From Clavelina lepadiformis (taxonomy: Eukaryota > Chordata > Ascidiacea > Aplousobranchia > Clavelinidae), in assembly GCF_947623445.1 (NCBI RefSeq), contig NC_135243.1, forward strand, positions 24,932,479 to 24,996,478: a stretch of DNA of 64,000 nucleotides, written 5' to 3'. The notes beneath the pieces are model-generated. The model ran no database searches and was not told the DNA's origin. It saw only the letters and a list, made by a program, of their open reading frames with translations. Numbering within the stretch: position 1 is the first letter of the stretch; every line of letters begins with the position of its first letter. Positions 23,328 to 35,389 of the stretch are shown here, piece after piece. The position numbers and the translations under genes are program-made.

Positions 23328-26300
23328 ATGTTTTTCGATTTCATCATTTTTGTTCTTGTTGGATTGCTGGGAGCTGAAGTGGATGCGGAATGTACAGGTA
23401 ACTCTAATAATCTTTTCCTAATATCTGATTCTTTTGAACTTCCTGCGTCATGTTCTGTGTTCGACGTCTCTGTTACAAGAAGCGTAACTGGAAAGACCTT
23501 CAGTTTTGTGGCGAAATATTCATTTTCGTCAGTTTCTCTCGGATTCCAATGCTCGGTGATTTAATTTGAAATATTCAGAGTCGATGATTTAAAATTTTGT
23601 CTAAATACACAAAATCAGTAATAATAATAATATAACTTTGTTAAGTTTAGTTTAGTAAGAATCAGTTTGTTAATCGCTCTATTGATATACAATGACAATA
23701 ACGTAAGTTTTTTCCCAGTTTGATTTATTTTGTCATAATATAACTTTGTTTAGTTTTATAACGGAAATTCCACCTCTGACCAACTTTTGGGTACAATTGG
23801 AGATTCGTTTGCCGGTTTGGTCGAGTTGTTTCAAGATTCCACAAATGCATTCGTGCAATGTGTTGACACCAGGGCAGAGGTTTACGTCTTATTTGTTACT
23901 GGTGGGTGCTGATGGTATTATTTAAGCATAAATATGTTTTGGAGGCTTGATCCAGTGAAAATGAAATCAAAAGGCTGAATTTTACGCCTAAACGTTTATT
24001 ACTATTTCAATTTGAATTTACGGACAACATTCGCTCCGCAAAGTTAATTGAAAAAACTAAACAATACATTAGGCTATACAACTCTGCTTAAAACCATAAG
24101 ATGGCGGTTCGATGTAAAGGTTTTTTCTTTAAACGACAACGATGGTCAGCAACGGGAAAAGTTTACGAAGATGAGCCGAGTTGTCATCACGTTATCATAT
24201 CATATCATATCATATCATCATGAATATCATCGTAGCTTGTTTCAAGTCACTTTCATAACTTTTTATGATATTGATCGAGTTGTTGTAGTAACTTAACAGG
24301 AGCTTTGAAAGTGAAAATTATTAAACAGTTAAAGCGAGAGACATGTCCTAGCACAAGTTGGCCTTAAATAAAAATGAAGTTGTCAGCAAATACACTGGTG
24401 AAAAGAATTGTATTAATATTATGTAGTGGTTAAGCAATCATTGCTATAAATAAGTGCAAAAAAACGTACGTTTATCGCTTAATTATGACGAAGATGGCGG
24501 TTCTTATTACATCACAATAACAGAAACATTTAAAAAAATATTTGTCAATAAATATATCAGTGAAAGGATTTTACTGATATGTTTTATTGATATAATCAAG
24601 AAAAGCTTCAATTTACCACAAACTTAAGTCACTAACATTGACCGAGTTAAACCTTGTAGTGCCAACAATCATTTAATGTTTGCTGGTTGTTGCGTTGCCT
24701 GAATGTTCATTGGCTGGTTGAGATTGTGATCTTGTTATTATGGTCTCGTTGCTATCTTCGCTCATTGGCTGCTATTTTCTGCCTTGACCCTTATTTTAAG
24801 AGTTTTGGCGTTTTTCCTTGGTTTTGCGGTTGACAACAAGTTATAAGATTTAAATTTCACAACAAAGTCGATTCGGCCACAAATAGAAAGTTAATTTGTT
24901 GTAATCATTCTTAATTTGCTCCAAACAACTCTTAATGCTGTTCATTATTATCAATTATCAATTAGTAAAGTTTTTACCTACATTTAACTGCTTTGCAAGC
25001 GCCTTTGCTTTGCACTTGAGAAATGCTGAGTTGCTCTAAAATTTGGAAAAAAAAATTCTGATTTGGTTACTTTACTTAAAAAATTGAGGAAAACAAATCC
25101 AGAAAATTAAATTGAGGATTATTAATCAATCAAAAGTGCATGATTTTATCTTTTAGTGCCATATTCGAACGTAGAATCGGAAGTTTTCGAGGACATGCCA
25201 CTGATAGAAGTACAGTCACCATCATTTCCTCAAAATTATCCCACCAATTACGTCCAGGAGACGGTGATAAAGAGCAGCCAATCAACAAATTACACCGTGT
25301 CTTTTAATTCCATGTTTGCTCTTAATGACGATCAACTTTCTGTAAGAATAATAAGAACAATTACTTCAATATTGCTTGCATGCATGCATGTGTATGTTAC
25401 GTCACAATTGCGTTTGTTGTTTACAAGCAGATCTTTACCTAGCAATTTAGAAATAATTTTTGCCGTTTCGCAGTAGGCTACACCTAAAGAAGCAAGCTTA
25501 TGCTTGCGAAAGCTCGTGTAGAAGAATCTAAAATATTGTTAACCTTCAGAGTGCCAAACTATATTCTGCTTTTTAATGTTACTTCAAAATTTGGTTAACA
25601 TGGTTCAGACAACATCTACTTCAACTTTGTTAGCTTAGTAAATTGAACGTCGTTTTCCCAAACAATGACGCAGATAATATCGGATGAAGGAACGGAATTG
25701 ACTTATTTTCTAACAAGCGGGGCTCCGGCCCCGTTCAACATCACAGGAAAAGAAATTCAGATACAATTTGCCTCTGGCGATAGTGGTACAGCGGCAGGAT
25801 TTCAAATCACATTTGAAGCAAGTGAGCAAAGTTATTTTTAAGATGTAAGATTTACAATTCTTGCTTAACCGTCGTTTTTATGATATTTTGCCACAAGTTC
25901 CAACAACTCCACCAGCAGCGAACAAACTTTTTTGCGGCAGTCAAGGACAGGTCAATATCAGGTGGTTTTGACGTTTAATGTTAAGTTTTTAATAAAATTA
26001 TTTTCACCAAAATCATAACTGCGTTCATAATTCTTGCTAAACTTTTGTTTCCTATTATGAAAAAAATTGACTTCTCTGCGTCATAACCATGCTGTTGGTG
26101 TTTTTAGTTTATCAAACCAAACTGCCAACGACTTGTGCGGAAATGATGATGGTTACGTCATCATCAGCGCAACTCCTGTTGACGATGTGAACTCAGTTGA
26201 ACCCGAATGTAGGGCAGATGCGAGTGATCCAAATTTCAACCTTGACCTGTCCGACTGTTCTATATTGAAGGTGATTTATTCATCATCATTTATCCAATTC

Positions 26301-27797
26301 ATTAAGAAAATTAAATCAAATTTTATAATGTCCTCAGCCTTTTTATATTAAAATTTTTCTATGACGTGCAACTTAGGTCATAAGCGACGTCATCAAAGCG
26401 CATTTTCCTCTGCGATGTCTTTCTAAATTGAACGAATCTTCACCGATCCAGCGCTACGTTGATGGATGCCTCAACCTGACGTGCGAGTACAACAGGACAG
26501 AACTGCTTGAAGCTGGAGCGATTGTTCCCGAGATCAAGTGAGTGTTCGACGTCTGTTGCAACATGTTGACGCTCGTTGCATTGAACAACTTTCAACAGGA
26601 AAGTGGCGCTGGATTCTGTTGAACAAGAAGGAAGATTCGGAGTTAAAATTTACTTCACCAAAAATCAGTCTTATTCTGATAAACTGGATGCGGGGCTGAG
26701 GTCAAGGTTCCGGATCTCGTCTATACAAAAGTGGAACTGAGTACACCTGACGAAGCTCTGCATGTTCAGGTTTGAAACGCTGTGCCCTGAAATTACCTAA
26801 TCTCGATCCTTACAAATACTTTCCCTGAGATTGCCATTATACGTCAGTGATGACGTCATTTTAAGATAACATTTTTAATTTAGTTAAAGGAATGTTGGGC
26901 GACACCAAGTGAAGACCCTGATGATGAAGGAACAAGATATGACATCATTAAAGACAGGTGACCAGGTTAAGATGTAATAATAACCCTTGTTACATATTTC
27001 TTGACTTCTCTATTTTATTTTAAAAGTTTCCCAGCTAATAACCCATTTGAATCTGATGACGCAATTGAAATTGACCGGAACTACATGAAAGATTACGCTG
27101 CTTTCAATTTTAAGGCCTTTGTGTGGTCAAATAATTTAGAGGGAGCAATCTACGTTTATTGTCGCGTCACAATATGTCACGAGGATGTTGACTCTGGATG
27201 TCCAGCCGGAGTAAGCAGTGGTCGCTTGTAACGATGGATTTTTTTGTTATACCTTTGTTTGAAAATTCTAATTGTGTTCGTTCATGAAGCTTTTAATTTT
27301 CATGTCACAATCAGCCAAGTGGTAACCAGACGAAGAAACGTGACGTGGCATCACTTGATTCGCTCCTTGTTGCATCCGGACCTATCTTCATCAGCAAGAG
27401 CAAGAAGAAGAGTTGTGAAGAGGTAACATCTCACGCGACATACTTGAGGAAGATTTTCAACTTATCGTTGTTACGTTTCTTTATAGTCAAACGGTGGCTG
27501 CAGTGACGTGTGTGAGATGCGTAACGATGACGTCATGTGCATGTGTTATGAGAGAAGATCTCTCGCTGAAGATGGAGAAACATGTCAAGGTAAAATCAAA
27601 ACGATTTTTCCATTCCTTATATTGTATTGACGTCATTTATTACGTCAGATGTTGAGAAGTACGAAGTTGTAGTCGGTGAAGGCGATTGGTCGTTCCTAGT
27701 TTGCGTCATCGCAGCATCCGTCATCGTGGTTGGATGCTTGCTTGTGTGGAGCAAGAAAGATGGAAAGAGCAAAGATGGCTTCCCAAGTCTTATTTGA
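23328..27797 (+). CDS. CUB-CUB-ZP-EGF type I membrane protein
   Basis: ATG 23328 starts a signal peptide (MFFDFIIFVLVGLLGAEVDA). Two CUB-like domains follow: exons 23328 to about 23551 with about 23754-23901 (YNGNSTSDQLLG), then about 25157-25340 with about 25677-25820 (VQSPSFPQNYPTNY, FNITGKEIQIQFASGDS). The ZP domain then has its N half (NDLCGNDDGYVIISATP) and C half with the diagnostic KECWATPSEDPDDEGTRYDI. After it come a dibasic site (NQTKKRD), an EGF-like module (CEESNGGCSDVCEM..CMC), a transmembrane helix (FLVCVIAASVIVVGCLLVW) and the end FPSLI. ZP proteins polymerise into extracellular coats; in ascidians such proteins occur in the vitelline coat and epithelia. The frame slips by one base near 26691-26700. 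AATAAA is near 27806. The architecture is confident; some exon edges are approximate. Confidence 0.85.
24187..24222. repeat. CATAT pentanucleotide microsatellite
   Basis: Repeated ATCAT/CATAT units in an intron of the CUB-ZP gene. Confidence 0.7.
25472..25575 (+). repeat. Dispersed repeat with hairpin (copy 1)
   Basis: Contains GAAGCAAGCTTATGCTTGCG, whose GCAAGC/GCTTGC arms can fold, followed by AAAGCTCGTGTAGAA and CAGAGTGCCAAACTATAT. A copy in the opposite orientation lies at 55668-55772. It may be the end of a non-autonomous transposon, but no partner end was found. Confidence 0.6.
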
Positions 27798-28039
27798 AAT
27801 CGATGAAATAAACGAAGACCACGTCATGTCTACTTTTGTGATGATATTATAATTAATGTAATATACGGGTTAAATAAGATTTGGAAATCTCGTCTTTAAG
27901 TATCGAATCAGCGAAGCGTAACACTGCGTCATTATAACTTCCTGATTATTGTTTTAAAGTTGTGACGTAGATGTCGTGCTTGTCTTTTTTGCATACGTTT
28001 AGTTTGCAGTATAAGTTTTCATTAGCGTTTATTATTATG
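27798..28039. other. 3' flank of the CUB-ZP gene
   Basis: Holds the AATAAA near 27806 and AT-rich sequence up to the dispersed repeat at 28040. No gene seen. Confidence 0.4.
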
Positions 28040-28333
28040 CAGTTATCAATAAGCAAAATGTCTACTAAGATCAATGCTGTAAAATGGACGTCTTTATGCT
28101 GTTTCTGAGCCAATGTTTTGTCTAAATGTAATCGTTCAAAGAAGGATCAATACAATCAGTTTATACAGTTGTCATTCTTGTTAAAACTTTCAGAAAAAGT
28201 TCATTGTCAAGTTAGACAACTTTGTTGTCATCTTCATAAAACAATAATTATTCGTTAAGTTGAACAAATATGTATAAGATTGAGAAAAGCAGACAACGAC
28301 CTCATGGGAGTCATATACCATCGAGCTGTGGGT
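28040..28333 (+). repeat. Dispersed repeat, 0.3 kb (copy 1)
   Basis: Shares GGACGTCTTTATGCTGTT, CCAATGTTTTGTCTAAATGT, AACTTTGTTGTCATCTTCAT and GAGAAAAGCAGACAACGA in the same order with the reverse complement of 51776-52100. No ORF is conserved along the full length, so it is probably a non-coding repeat or a duplicated UTR. Confidence 0.65.
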
Positions 28334-28370
28334 CAAGCTGTCAAGATCAACAACCATATGCAGTATGCAC

Positions 28371-28689
28371 CAGGGCGGGCAACTTCTTCGGTCGGCGGGC
28401 CTGATATGAGAAAATGAAGTACTTGGCGGGCCGGATTCCTGAATAGATTGGAACGCAGCTTTGTCTTATTAATGTTCATGGTCGAAAATGTTTGCTCATA
28501 AATGTATGTAGACCCGAACAGAACAAGTAGATTCATGGCCATCTTTCTCAGGTTGGCAAACTTGGACTTATTCAGTGACGCAATACAGGGATTGCGGCAG
28601 AATTTGGCGGCAGGCCACATTATCATGTAAGACCGGAAACTGTCTGCGAGCCGCTCAAAATCCCGCGGGCCGTATGTTGCCCGCCCCTA
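28371..28689 (-). mobile_element. hAT transposon remnant with transposase C-terminus
   Basis: The ends are inverted: CAGGGCGGGCAAC on the left and, in reverse complement, TAGGGGCGGGCAAC on the right. A minus-strand frame (28333-28626) includes FANLRKMAMNLLVLFGSTYI and EQTFSTMNINKTKLRSNL, the C-terminal dimerisation region of hAT transposases of the ZBED/GTF2IRD2-like type. No clear 8-bp target duplication was found. It is an internally deleted copy. Confidence 0.75.
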
Positions 28690-29547
28690 ATATAAGATAT
28701 ACACCTATTCCATAACAAAGTCATGTTGATCTAAGTTGTATAGAAGCAAAGTAGAACGAACTCGATAAAATGAACGATAGAATGAAAATCTGCATAGACA
28801 CGCGTTAATGCAAGATGTTTAGGCTATACGCTAATTTAGACTGTTAGAGGTTCGTATAAAAATGTGAAGAATGCAGAGTTTTTAAATGGAAGTCCCCAGA
28901 CTGGAACGATTGTATGGCATTAACCGCCACGTAGTCATTGCACGCCTTAACGGCGTTGACAGATCAATGGGATGACATCATAGAGAAGGACTCGATCGAG
29001 CAAGAACATGATGAGCGAGATCGCGACTTAATTGCTGCTCGTCACGTCACGCGAGGTTCAAAACTGAACAAAGTAAATACAGAATAAGAGTTCAGCGGGT
29101 CCTGGGGGCATTTGACCTCAAGCAACAAACACGTTTTCACCAAAACAGAAACTTTGGGAAAACAGGACCTCAATAACTTTACTCTGGGGTCACCAGTTTT
29201 AAAGGTCGTCAACCCAAGCGTGCTCATCAAAGCTTCTGCTCATGCACGAAAGATCGGCATTGGAGCGGTCTGGCATCAATATTCGACAAAGTGTGATATT
29301 GTGATGTTGCACAGAAACCAACCAACGTCAAAACGAGCTATTGATGCCGCATAAACTTGCTCAGTCACCTCGGGCTCCCCCCAGTGGCACAATGAAGGTT
29401 ATGACCAGTCTATTCAGTCCTTACCCTCTGCTCGTAAATAACGTTCCGCGTTAAAAGTGTCCACATGACTGACGAGCGTTGATGCGGACGATTATAGACT
29501 CGGTAACCTACATTAGGGCTGGGATCAAGTGAGAAATTACTTATTAC
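28690..29547. other. Intergenic, no gene seen
   Basis: No exon, RNA gene or repeat end was recognised between the two hAT-type elements. Confidence 0.4.
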
Positions 29548-30477
29548 TAGGGCAAGTTTTTGCAACTTTTGCAACTTTTTTTTACAGCTTCCGGCAGCTT
29601 CCTAAATACTCAGAATTTATGTAGTATGATGTTTTAAGCTGTTTGTAGGAATTTTATATTGCAACTTTTTTCTATTTTTCATGCAACTTTTATTAAATAT
29701 TGCGCAAAATGTAAAGAAGTGATTTAAAAAACATGCTATAAAACTTTTTCTAGTATACAGTATTTCTATTCTCTTTGCTTTGCATAACAAAGAGATATGT
29801 GTTGGATTAGGTGCATCTCAATGTTATCTATGACGCAACACTTGGCTTGCAAGCTAGAAGTTCTACAACCCCAGCCAAGCACGACAGTGCCCGAACTAAA
29901 TTAGAATTGGAAGTATGACTTGGCTTTTGGCCAAGCCCGCACAAACGGAAACAGGTTGTGTCTAGTTTTTCGAGGTCAATTTTTGTTGAGATTGCTTAGT
30001 TAGTTGCAGACCTAGGGGGTTTGGGGTGGGGTATTTGACTTGTTTTGGGGGGAGGGGAGGGGTGGGTTAACGCTTTGCTATTTGTCTTTTTGCGGAAAAT
30101 TATTTCCGCATTGCGTTATTTTCTTGCTGCGTGCCGGAAAAAAATGTTATTTTCGGCGGTCTCGCCAGGCAGTCTGTGAAATGGGAAAGTACCAAATTTG
30201 ACAGCTCTACAGGAGCTGACAGTGAAATCCTGTCATGTAGGTTTCAAACCTAAAGAACATAAAAATGTATGCATGATCGATTGTATAGCGAAGAAAGAAA
30301 CGGAACAAGCAGACACCCTGCACATCTTAAACTGTTGGGTTATACAACGAATCCTTTCGAATATCTCATACCCTAATGCTTTTAAAAACTTGTGCATAAA
30401 TGCAACTTTTTACTGCAACTTTTGTTAAAATTAAGTGCAACTTTCTCACGTTTTTAGTGCAACAAAAACTTGCCCTA
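29548..30477. mobile_element. Non-autonomous hAT-like element, 930 bp, with TSD
   Basis: The left end TAGGGCAAGTTTTTGCAAC is mirrored by TGCAACAAAAACTTGCCCTA on the right, and both flanks carry CTTATTAC (29540-29547 and 30478-30485), an exact 8-bp duplication. The interior repeats GCAACTTTT many times and has a G-rich block at 30010-30066. No transposase was recognised. The 8-bp duplication and short inverted ends fit the hAT superfamily. Confidence 0.8.
30010..30066 (+). other. G-rich block, G-quadruplex-prone
   Basis: Several runs of three to six G on the plus strand (GGGGGTTTGGGGTGGGG, then GGGGGGAGGGGAGGGG) inside the hAT-like element at 29548-30477. Confidence 0.6.
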
Positions 30478-30742
30478 CTTATTACCTTTTACTCTTTGTG
30501 CTTCATTTTACTAACTTAGAAGTAGATTGAGCACAAGTTCTAACAAGAAGCAAGCACAGTGCCGGGTGCACAGTTTTATTGGCTCGACACAGTATAAAGT
30601 AGGAATTAGTACAAACTCCTAGAAATTCAATTCTATTGAAGAAATTATATAATCTATAAGAATATACAAGACAATGCTATAAAAATAGATATCATATAAA
30701 TATATGATGCGGTAGGAGTAGATGGAGCGAGATGAAGAAAAT

Positions 30743-33700
30743 TCAATTTTTCAATTCGTAATACTTTCCGTTCTTGGGATCAAAGTAGCAGTTGAGACAG
30801 GGATCGTACATGAGGTCCAACATCTCTTCTTCATCAGTTTCCGCTCCGTTTGAGCTTTTAATCGAAACCGAACTACTTCCATCAGACAACCCCATCGAAT
30901 CTGACTCGTTCCCGCCGGACTCTACATCCGAATAACTCTCCTTCTTCTGTCAACAGGCACATTTAGCGCGTCGCTATGACGTAGAGAAATAGCCTTTATG
31001 ACGTCACACTTACCTGCTGAGTTCTGGTGGAGGGAAGTATCATAGGCGGGCTGAGAAGATTTGCCCAATCACGTGGGTTTGAATGGTCCAATAGCAAACC
31101 GTCGAGAGCTCGATTAGCTTGACTCGATGGATCATTTCGTTGCATCTCTGCTTCGTAGGCCTGAAATTTATCACATGCCTGTGATATGGGGTGTGCAAGG
31201 AAACTTCAGACTTTATCAGTGGCGATAGGTGCACACCTGGGGTTGCATGGGCGGGGGGTGGTGATAGGTGCTCCAGCTTATCTCCAGACTATCATTGAAG
31301 TGATCCTGGTAATTCACTTTTTCCTCCATCCTCCTCTTTGGATCATCCAGGGCCTCATCTTCCTCCATCCCTAGCTTCATATCAGCGAGCACTTGCGCTT
31401 CTAACGACTCGTTTCCAACCTAATCGAAAATTTTATCAAGTGAATGCAAACAAAACCTAACGTAGCAAGTGTTCCTAGCACTCACTTGAAAGCCATTCGA
31501 TTCCGGAAATTTCATTACTGGGGGGATCTCCCTCACACTTCTACGACTAAGCAAGACACTGGTTTGACTCCCATCGAAGTTCTACGAAAGAAAAGTGTCA
31601 ACGCTTTAAAAGTTTTTATGTGTATATGTCCAAGCTCCAGATTATTTAACAAACCTCAGACTGTGGAGGACTCGTGTCGCTTTCTAGAAGATTCTTCTGT
31701 GAAATATTTGAAGTTCTATCGTCACTTTGAGGTTCGTTGATTGAGCTTTGGACGAGAGTATCAACCGATGCAGTTAACGTTGCATCTGAACTTCTCAACG
31801 ATATAATACTTCTATTGACAGGTGGCTTGGTGAAGTTTTTGTTTGATCGGGCAGCATCCGTGTAACGAGAACTGTCATAAGCCGGAGATGAAGATAATCT
31901 CGATATGTCCGGCGACAGAGAAGATTGCGGCTGCATCAGTTGCTTCACATCCTTGTCAACCTCATTGAAGCCCCTGGACACTTTGAGCAGAGGATTTGAA
32001 CTTCTTCTTGGACTGGGAGTCTTTCTGATGATTCGCTGGAGGATTTTGTCCTCATCATCAGTTGATGAATCTTCTTCAATCCCCTCTTTCTTTGATCCGG
32101 AATCTGTGCGTGTGCGAGGAAGTGTGTGAGGATGAGATGTAAATCGGAAGACACTTCCCCCATCAACAGGAGGACCTTCATCAACTTGATCTGGATAAAA
32201 CTTCAACTCTTCATTGAGCTTTGTGGTGACATCATCATTGACATCACCCGATGAGTGGCCATGCTCAGTGAAGCGATGCGTGGAAATGTTTTTGAGACTC
32301 TTCACGACTCGTTTTGTTTCTCTCTGTTTAAAACTTGACTTGAATGTTGACTTTTGGCTCGGGTCATAATTTTCTTTCATGTCATGATGACTCAGCAATC
32401 TCGCTTTACTGGAATGAGTCTGTCGAAGCGAGCCACGATTGGTTAACAAATCTGACGAGTCATGCACCCTTTCCAGACGGGCCGATGATGGTCCGTTCTT
32501 TCCACGAATGCTGCGTGTCGACTCAAGCGGAACCTTGGCATAAATATGATAACAATTGATCCATAATTTATTCACATGTTTACTTGACTAATTTGAAAAG
32601 AAACAGAAATATGACAATACATAAACAACCACAATAAATCGATATTATCTCAAGAACGTTGGAATCCTCCTAAGTCGCTACTGCACCAACCTTTGTTCCA
32701 AACGCGATTTGTGTTGGATGATCTCGCGCCGACATTCTTCTGCTGTGGCTCAAGTCTTCGCTGGATGACGACCAATATCCTGATGTCTCTCGCGTCTCAC
32801 TCCGCTGAGTTTTTAATCCAAGATGGGTCCGAATTTTGCCAACAGAGATCACCTGAGAACGGCAGAATATTGATCATTGGATCATCTCGGGAAAACTATT
32901 TGTGATGTCATAGTTACTTGTGTTGCAAATGGCAGGGAGGTGGCGAACTGGAGGTTGCTTGGGATGGTTTCGATGTGAAAGTTGCTGATCTCTTCGTCGT
33001 CTGAAGACAAAGTGGTGTCAAATGGTTGACATTTTAAAGTGAAAACTCTTCGAAACCTGCAATTTCCTGAAAAGACAACAGATTATAAAACAGTCACAAG
33101 AACATGAACCAGAACATGTCTTACATTATTTTACTTCAAAACACAACAACGTCCGAGAAAAATAAATTTTATGATTACAAATTTTCTCACCGCTGATCGA
33201 GAAACAATCCAGATTGTTGAAAGTTTGACCAGGAAAAGCGTCGGACAAAATGGAGACGAGGTCGAAGCATAGATTGACCCAACTATCTCGCTTAATCAAA
33301 GAAAGAGGAAGTTTGGCGTGCAGAGGAGTTGCTGAGATCTCGCGAACAGAAGTCGAAAGAACAACTCTGCGCTTGTTCCCGCCAACGTCTGTCATCATCA
33401 ACTCGATGGCAAAGTCTTTTGAAATTGGAACAAAGACTTGAGTAACAAGATACCTGCACGAAAATTCAGTACATTCTAAAAAAGGTAAGAACGGAAAGAT
33501 CCATCCGCTATCATTGTGCAATACATTAGGCTTATCCATACATGAAAGTTAATACATTAGGCTTATCCATACATGAAAGTTAATACATTGTACGGTATCA
33601 CTTAAAAACGTAATCTAATTTTGTTCTAAGAAAATGCTTTGATATTGTGGTTTAATCTTTATTAATTTAGATTTATTAGTAACAAACACCTAAAACTTTA

Positions 33701-34533
33701 GTAGTTTTATAAAAACTAGATTAATTGTTTCCAACCCGACTTCTGGTACATGCAATGGATGTCAAATTGCTCAAGTTGGCATTTGAATGATGAGTATGTA
33801 TGTTTCAATATTATAACATTATGCTTAGTTTATGTATTCTCACAAAGTAATAGATGTCACATTTATATGCTGACAATTTTTGCATGAGAAGCTCATTCTC
33901 GTGGGTTGGAAGACTATTAAAATATTTTTTCCTACATGTCAGTTTTCGTTTTAATGATTAATAAATCTCATAGCCGCAAAAAAATTAGCTAACAGTGGTT
34001 TTACATTAACTGGATTAATTTTCTCCAGAACTACTTCTGGTACATGCAATGCTAAGATCCTTAAGTGAGTATTTCTTGAAGTTCCGAAAAACAAAAATAT
34101 AAATGAACACAGAATTTATAGCGAAGTGACGATTGTCTAAAATGATCTTACCAAAAAATTTTATGCATGATTTGAAATTATCACGAAATCAAGAACGTCA
34201 TATTAATTCAAATCCACTAATAAACACATTTTCAACTTAAAACTAATACAAAGGTTCAACTTTATACAATTACAGTTAACGGCATTGTAGCCTATTACAG
34301 AGCCAAGAAAATAAAACAAACCTCTGAATAAGGCATAATGATTGTTTAGAATCCTTGATTGGGAAGTTGAGTTTTGAAGTCGTCGTGCTTCCTTCCAAGT
34401 AATAAATAAAGCCCTTCACTTCCTTGTCATAGACACGTTTAGCCGCCACATTTCTCACGTTTGCCAACGGATCTTTCCCACCAGCACTAAATACTTCAAC
34501 GTAAGCACCTCCCTGGTACTCGTTCTTAAACAT
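30743..34533 (-). CDS. CFAP20DC: CFAP20DC, CFAP20 domain-containing protein
   Basis: ATG at 34533 begins MFKNEYQGGAYVEVFSA, the conserved start of CFAP20DC (human C3orf67). Exons on the minus strand follow: about 34533-34323 (DKEVKGFIYYLEGS, LCLIQR), about 33455-33192 (VTQVFVPISKDFAIELMMTD, ISATPLHAKLPLSLIK, WVNLCFDLVSILS), about 33070-32925 (NCRFRRVFTLKCQPFDT), about 32850-32670 (HPTQIAFGTKVGA), the long Ser-rich exon about 32535-31660 (DEDKILQRIIRKTPSPRRSS) and smaller 3' exons. The last ends EEEMLDLMYDPCLNCYFDPK..YYELKN at TGA 30743. The N-terminal CFAP20-like domain suggests a ciliary role; the molecular function is little known. A few 3' exon edges were not fixed. Confidence 0.9.
33520..33586. 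repeat. Tandem duplication, about 31-33 bp x2
   Basis: AATACATTAGGCTTATCCAT followed by ACATGAAAGTT occurs twice back to back in the first intron of CFAP20DC. Confidence 0.75.
33725..34055. repeat. Pair of short intron repeats
   Basis: ACTTCTGGTACATGCAATG, preceded by GGATTAATT-like sequence, occurs at about 33740-33757 and again at about 34024-34050 in the same CFAP20DC intron. Confidence 0.5.
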
Positions 34534-34751
34534 TTTGCATCACAATTCTCTTATTTGATACAACCCGACATGGTGTCAATCTAAATAGACCCGAGTTACA
34601 GTTTGAGTCGAACTTAACAATGAAAATTGTCGATCCACTTTGATTTTTTTATAAATTGCAAACAAAGTGACTATTTCACCGGCATCCGTCCACCAAAGTT
34701 GCAGAATCACAATACAGTGACTGGCAACTTTTCGCAGATGGTTTTTTGACT

Positions 34752-34833
34752 CCGTTATATGCTGCGAGGTTGGCTGTAGTAGTAAACTACTATTGAGCTT
34801 ATATGCTAGAGGCCTCGAGTTCGATTCTTGCCA
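34752..34833 (+). repeat. tRNA-like SINE fragment (family B)
   Basis: Has an A-box-like GGTTGGCTGTAGTAG and the B-box region AGAGGCCTCGAGTTCGATTC. The B-box part nearly matches AGAGGCCTCGGGTTCGATTC in the hemopexin-gene intron at 42172-42205 (minus strand). No complete tRNA fold was traced. Confidence 0.5.
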
Positions 34834-35065
34834 TTGTTTTATTTATATAATTTTTTTGTTCAAATTTACTTTTAATTTAATTTAGTCAAGAGAGATGAGA
34901 GTTTGGGGCGGAAATTAATTTTAATTTATTTTAGACTTAGGAAAAAAACGTGACTTTTAGTTGAATAATAGCGTTTATTCCAGTTCACATGATAGCTTAT
35001 TAATTTTATTATGAGAATTGTTAGTTTGGGTCAGGGAGTATTAGTTTTAGGTTAACCGGCTAGCC

Positions 35066-35389
35066 CAGTGGTTCTCAAACTTTTTTAAAAGAAAGCACGC
35101 AACGGTTTCCTAGCAATTTTGTAATTGCCTCACGGTCCCTTAAAAAATCAAAACAAATAAACACAAAACAACACGTTGGTTTTTAGGGTATCAATGTGAC
35201 GGGTGTACCTGCTTCTTTGCAACCAGTTCAGCAATTTTTGGTTCCGTTTTGGACAACGCAGTCCTAATATCGTGAATCACATTCAACCGGTTTGGAGATT
35301 TTGGCTTGGTGGCAAGTAGTGCCGTGTTTTTGGAAGGTGCTTCGCGGTCCCAGAAAATTGTCTCACGGACCCCAGTTTGAGAACCACTG
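35066..35389. mobile_element. hAT MITE, 324 bp, with exact TSD
   Basis: CAGTGGTTCTCAAAC at the left and GTTTGAGAACCACTG at the right are perfect inverted ends, and both flanks carry GGCTAGCC (35058-35065, 35390-35397). No coding capacity. The perfect ends and duplication suggest a fairly recent insertion. Confidence 0.9.

Noticed and set aside
28333-28626. Host gene of ZBED type
   Set aside because: The frame is only the C-terminal piece of a hAT transposase between inverted ends, so it is a transposon remnant.
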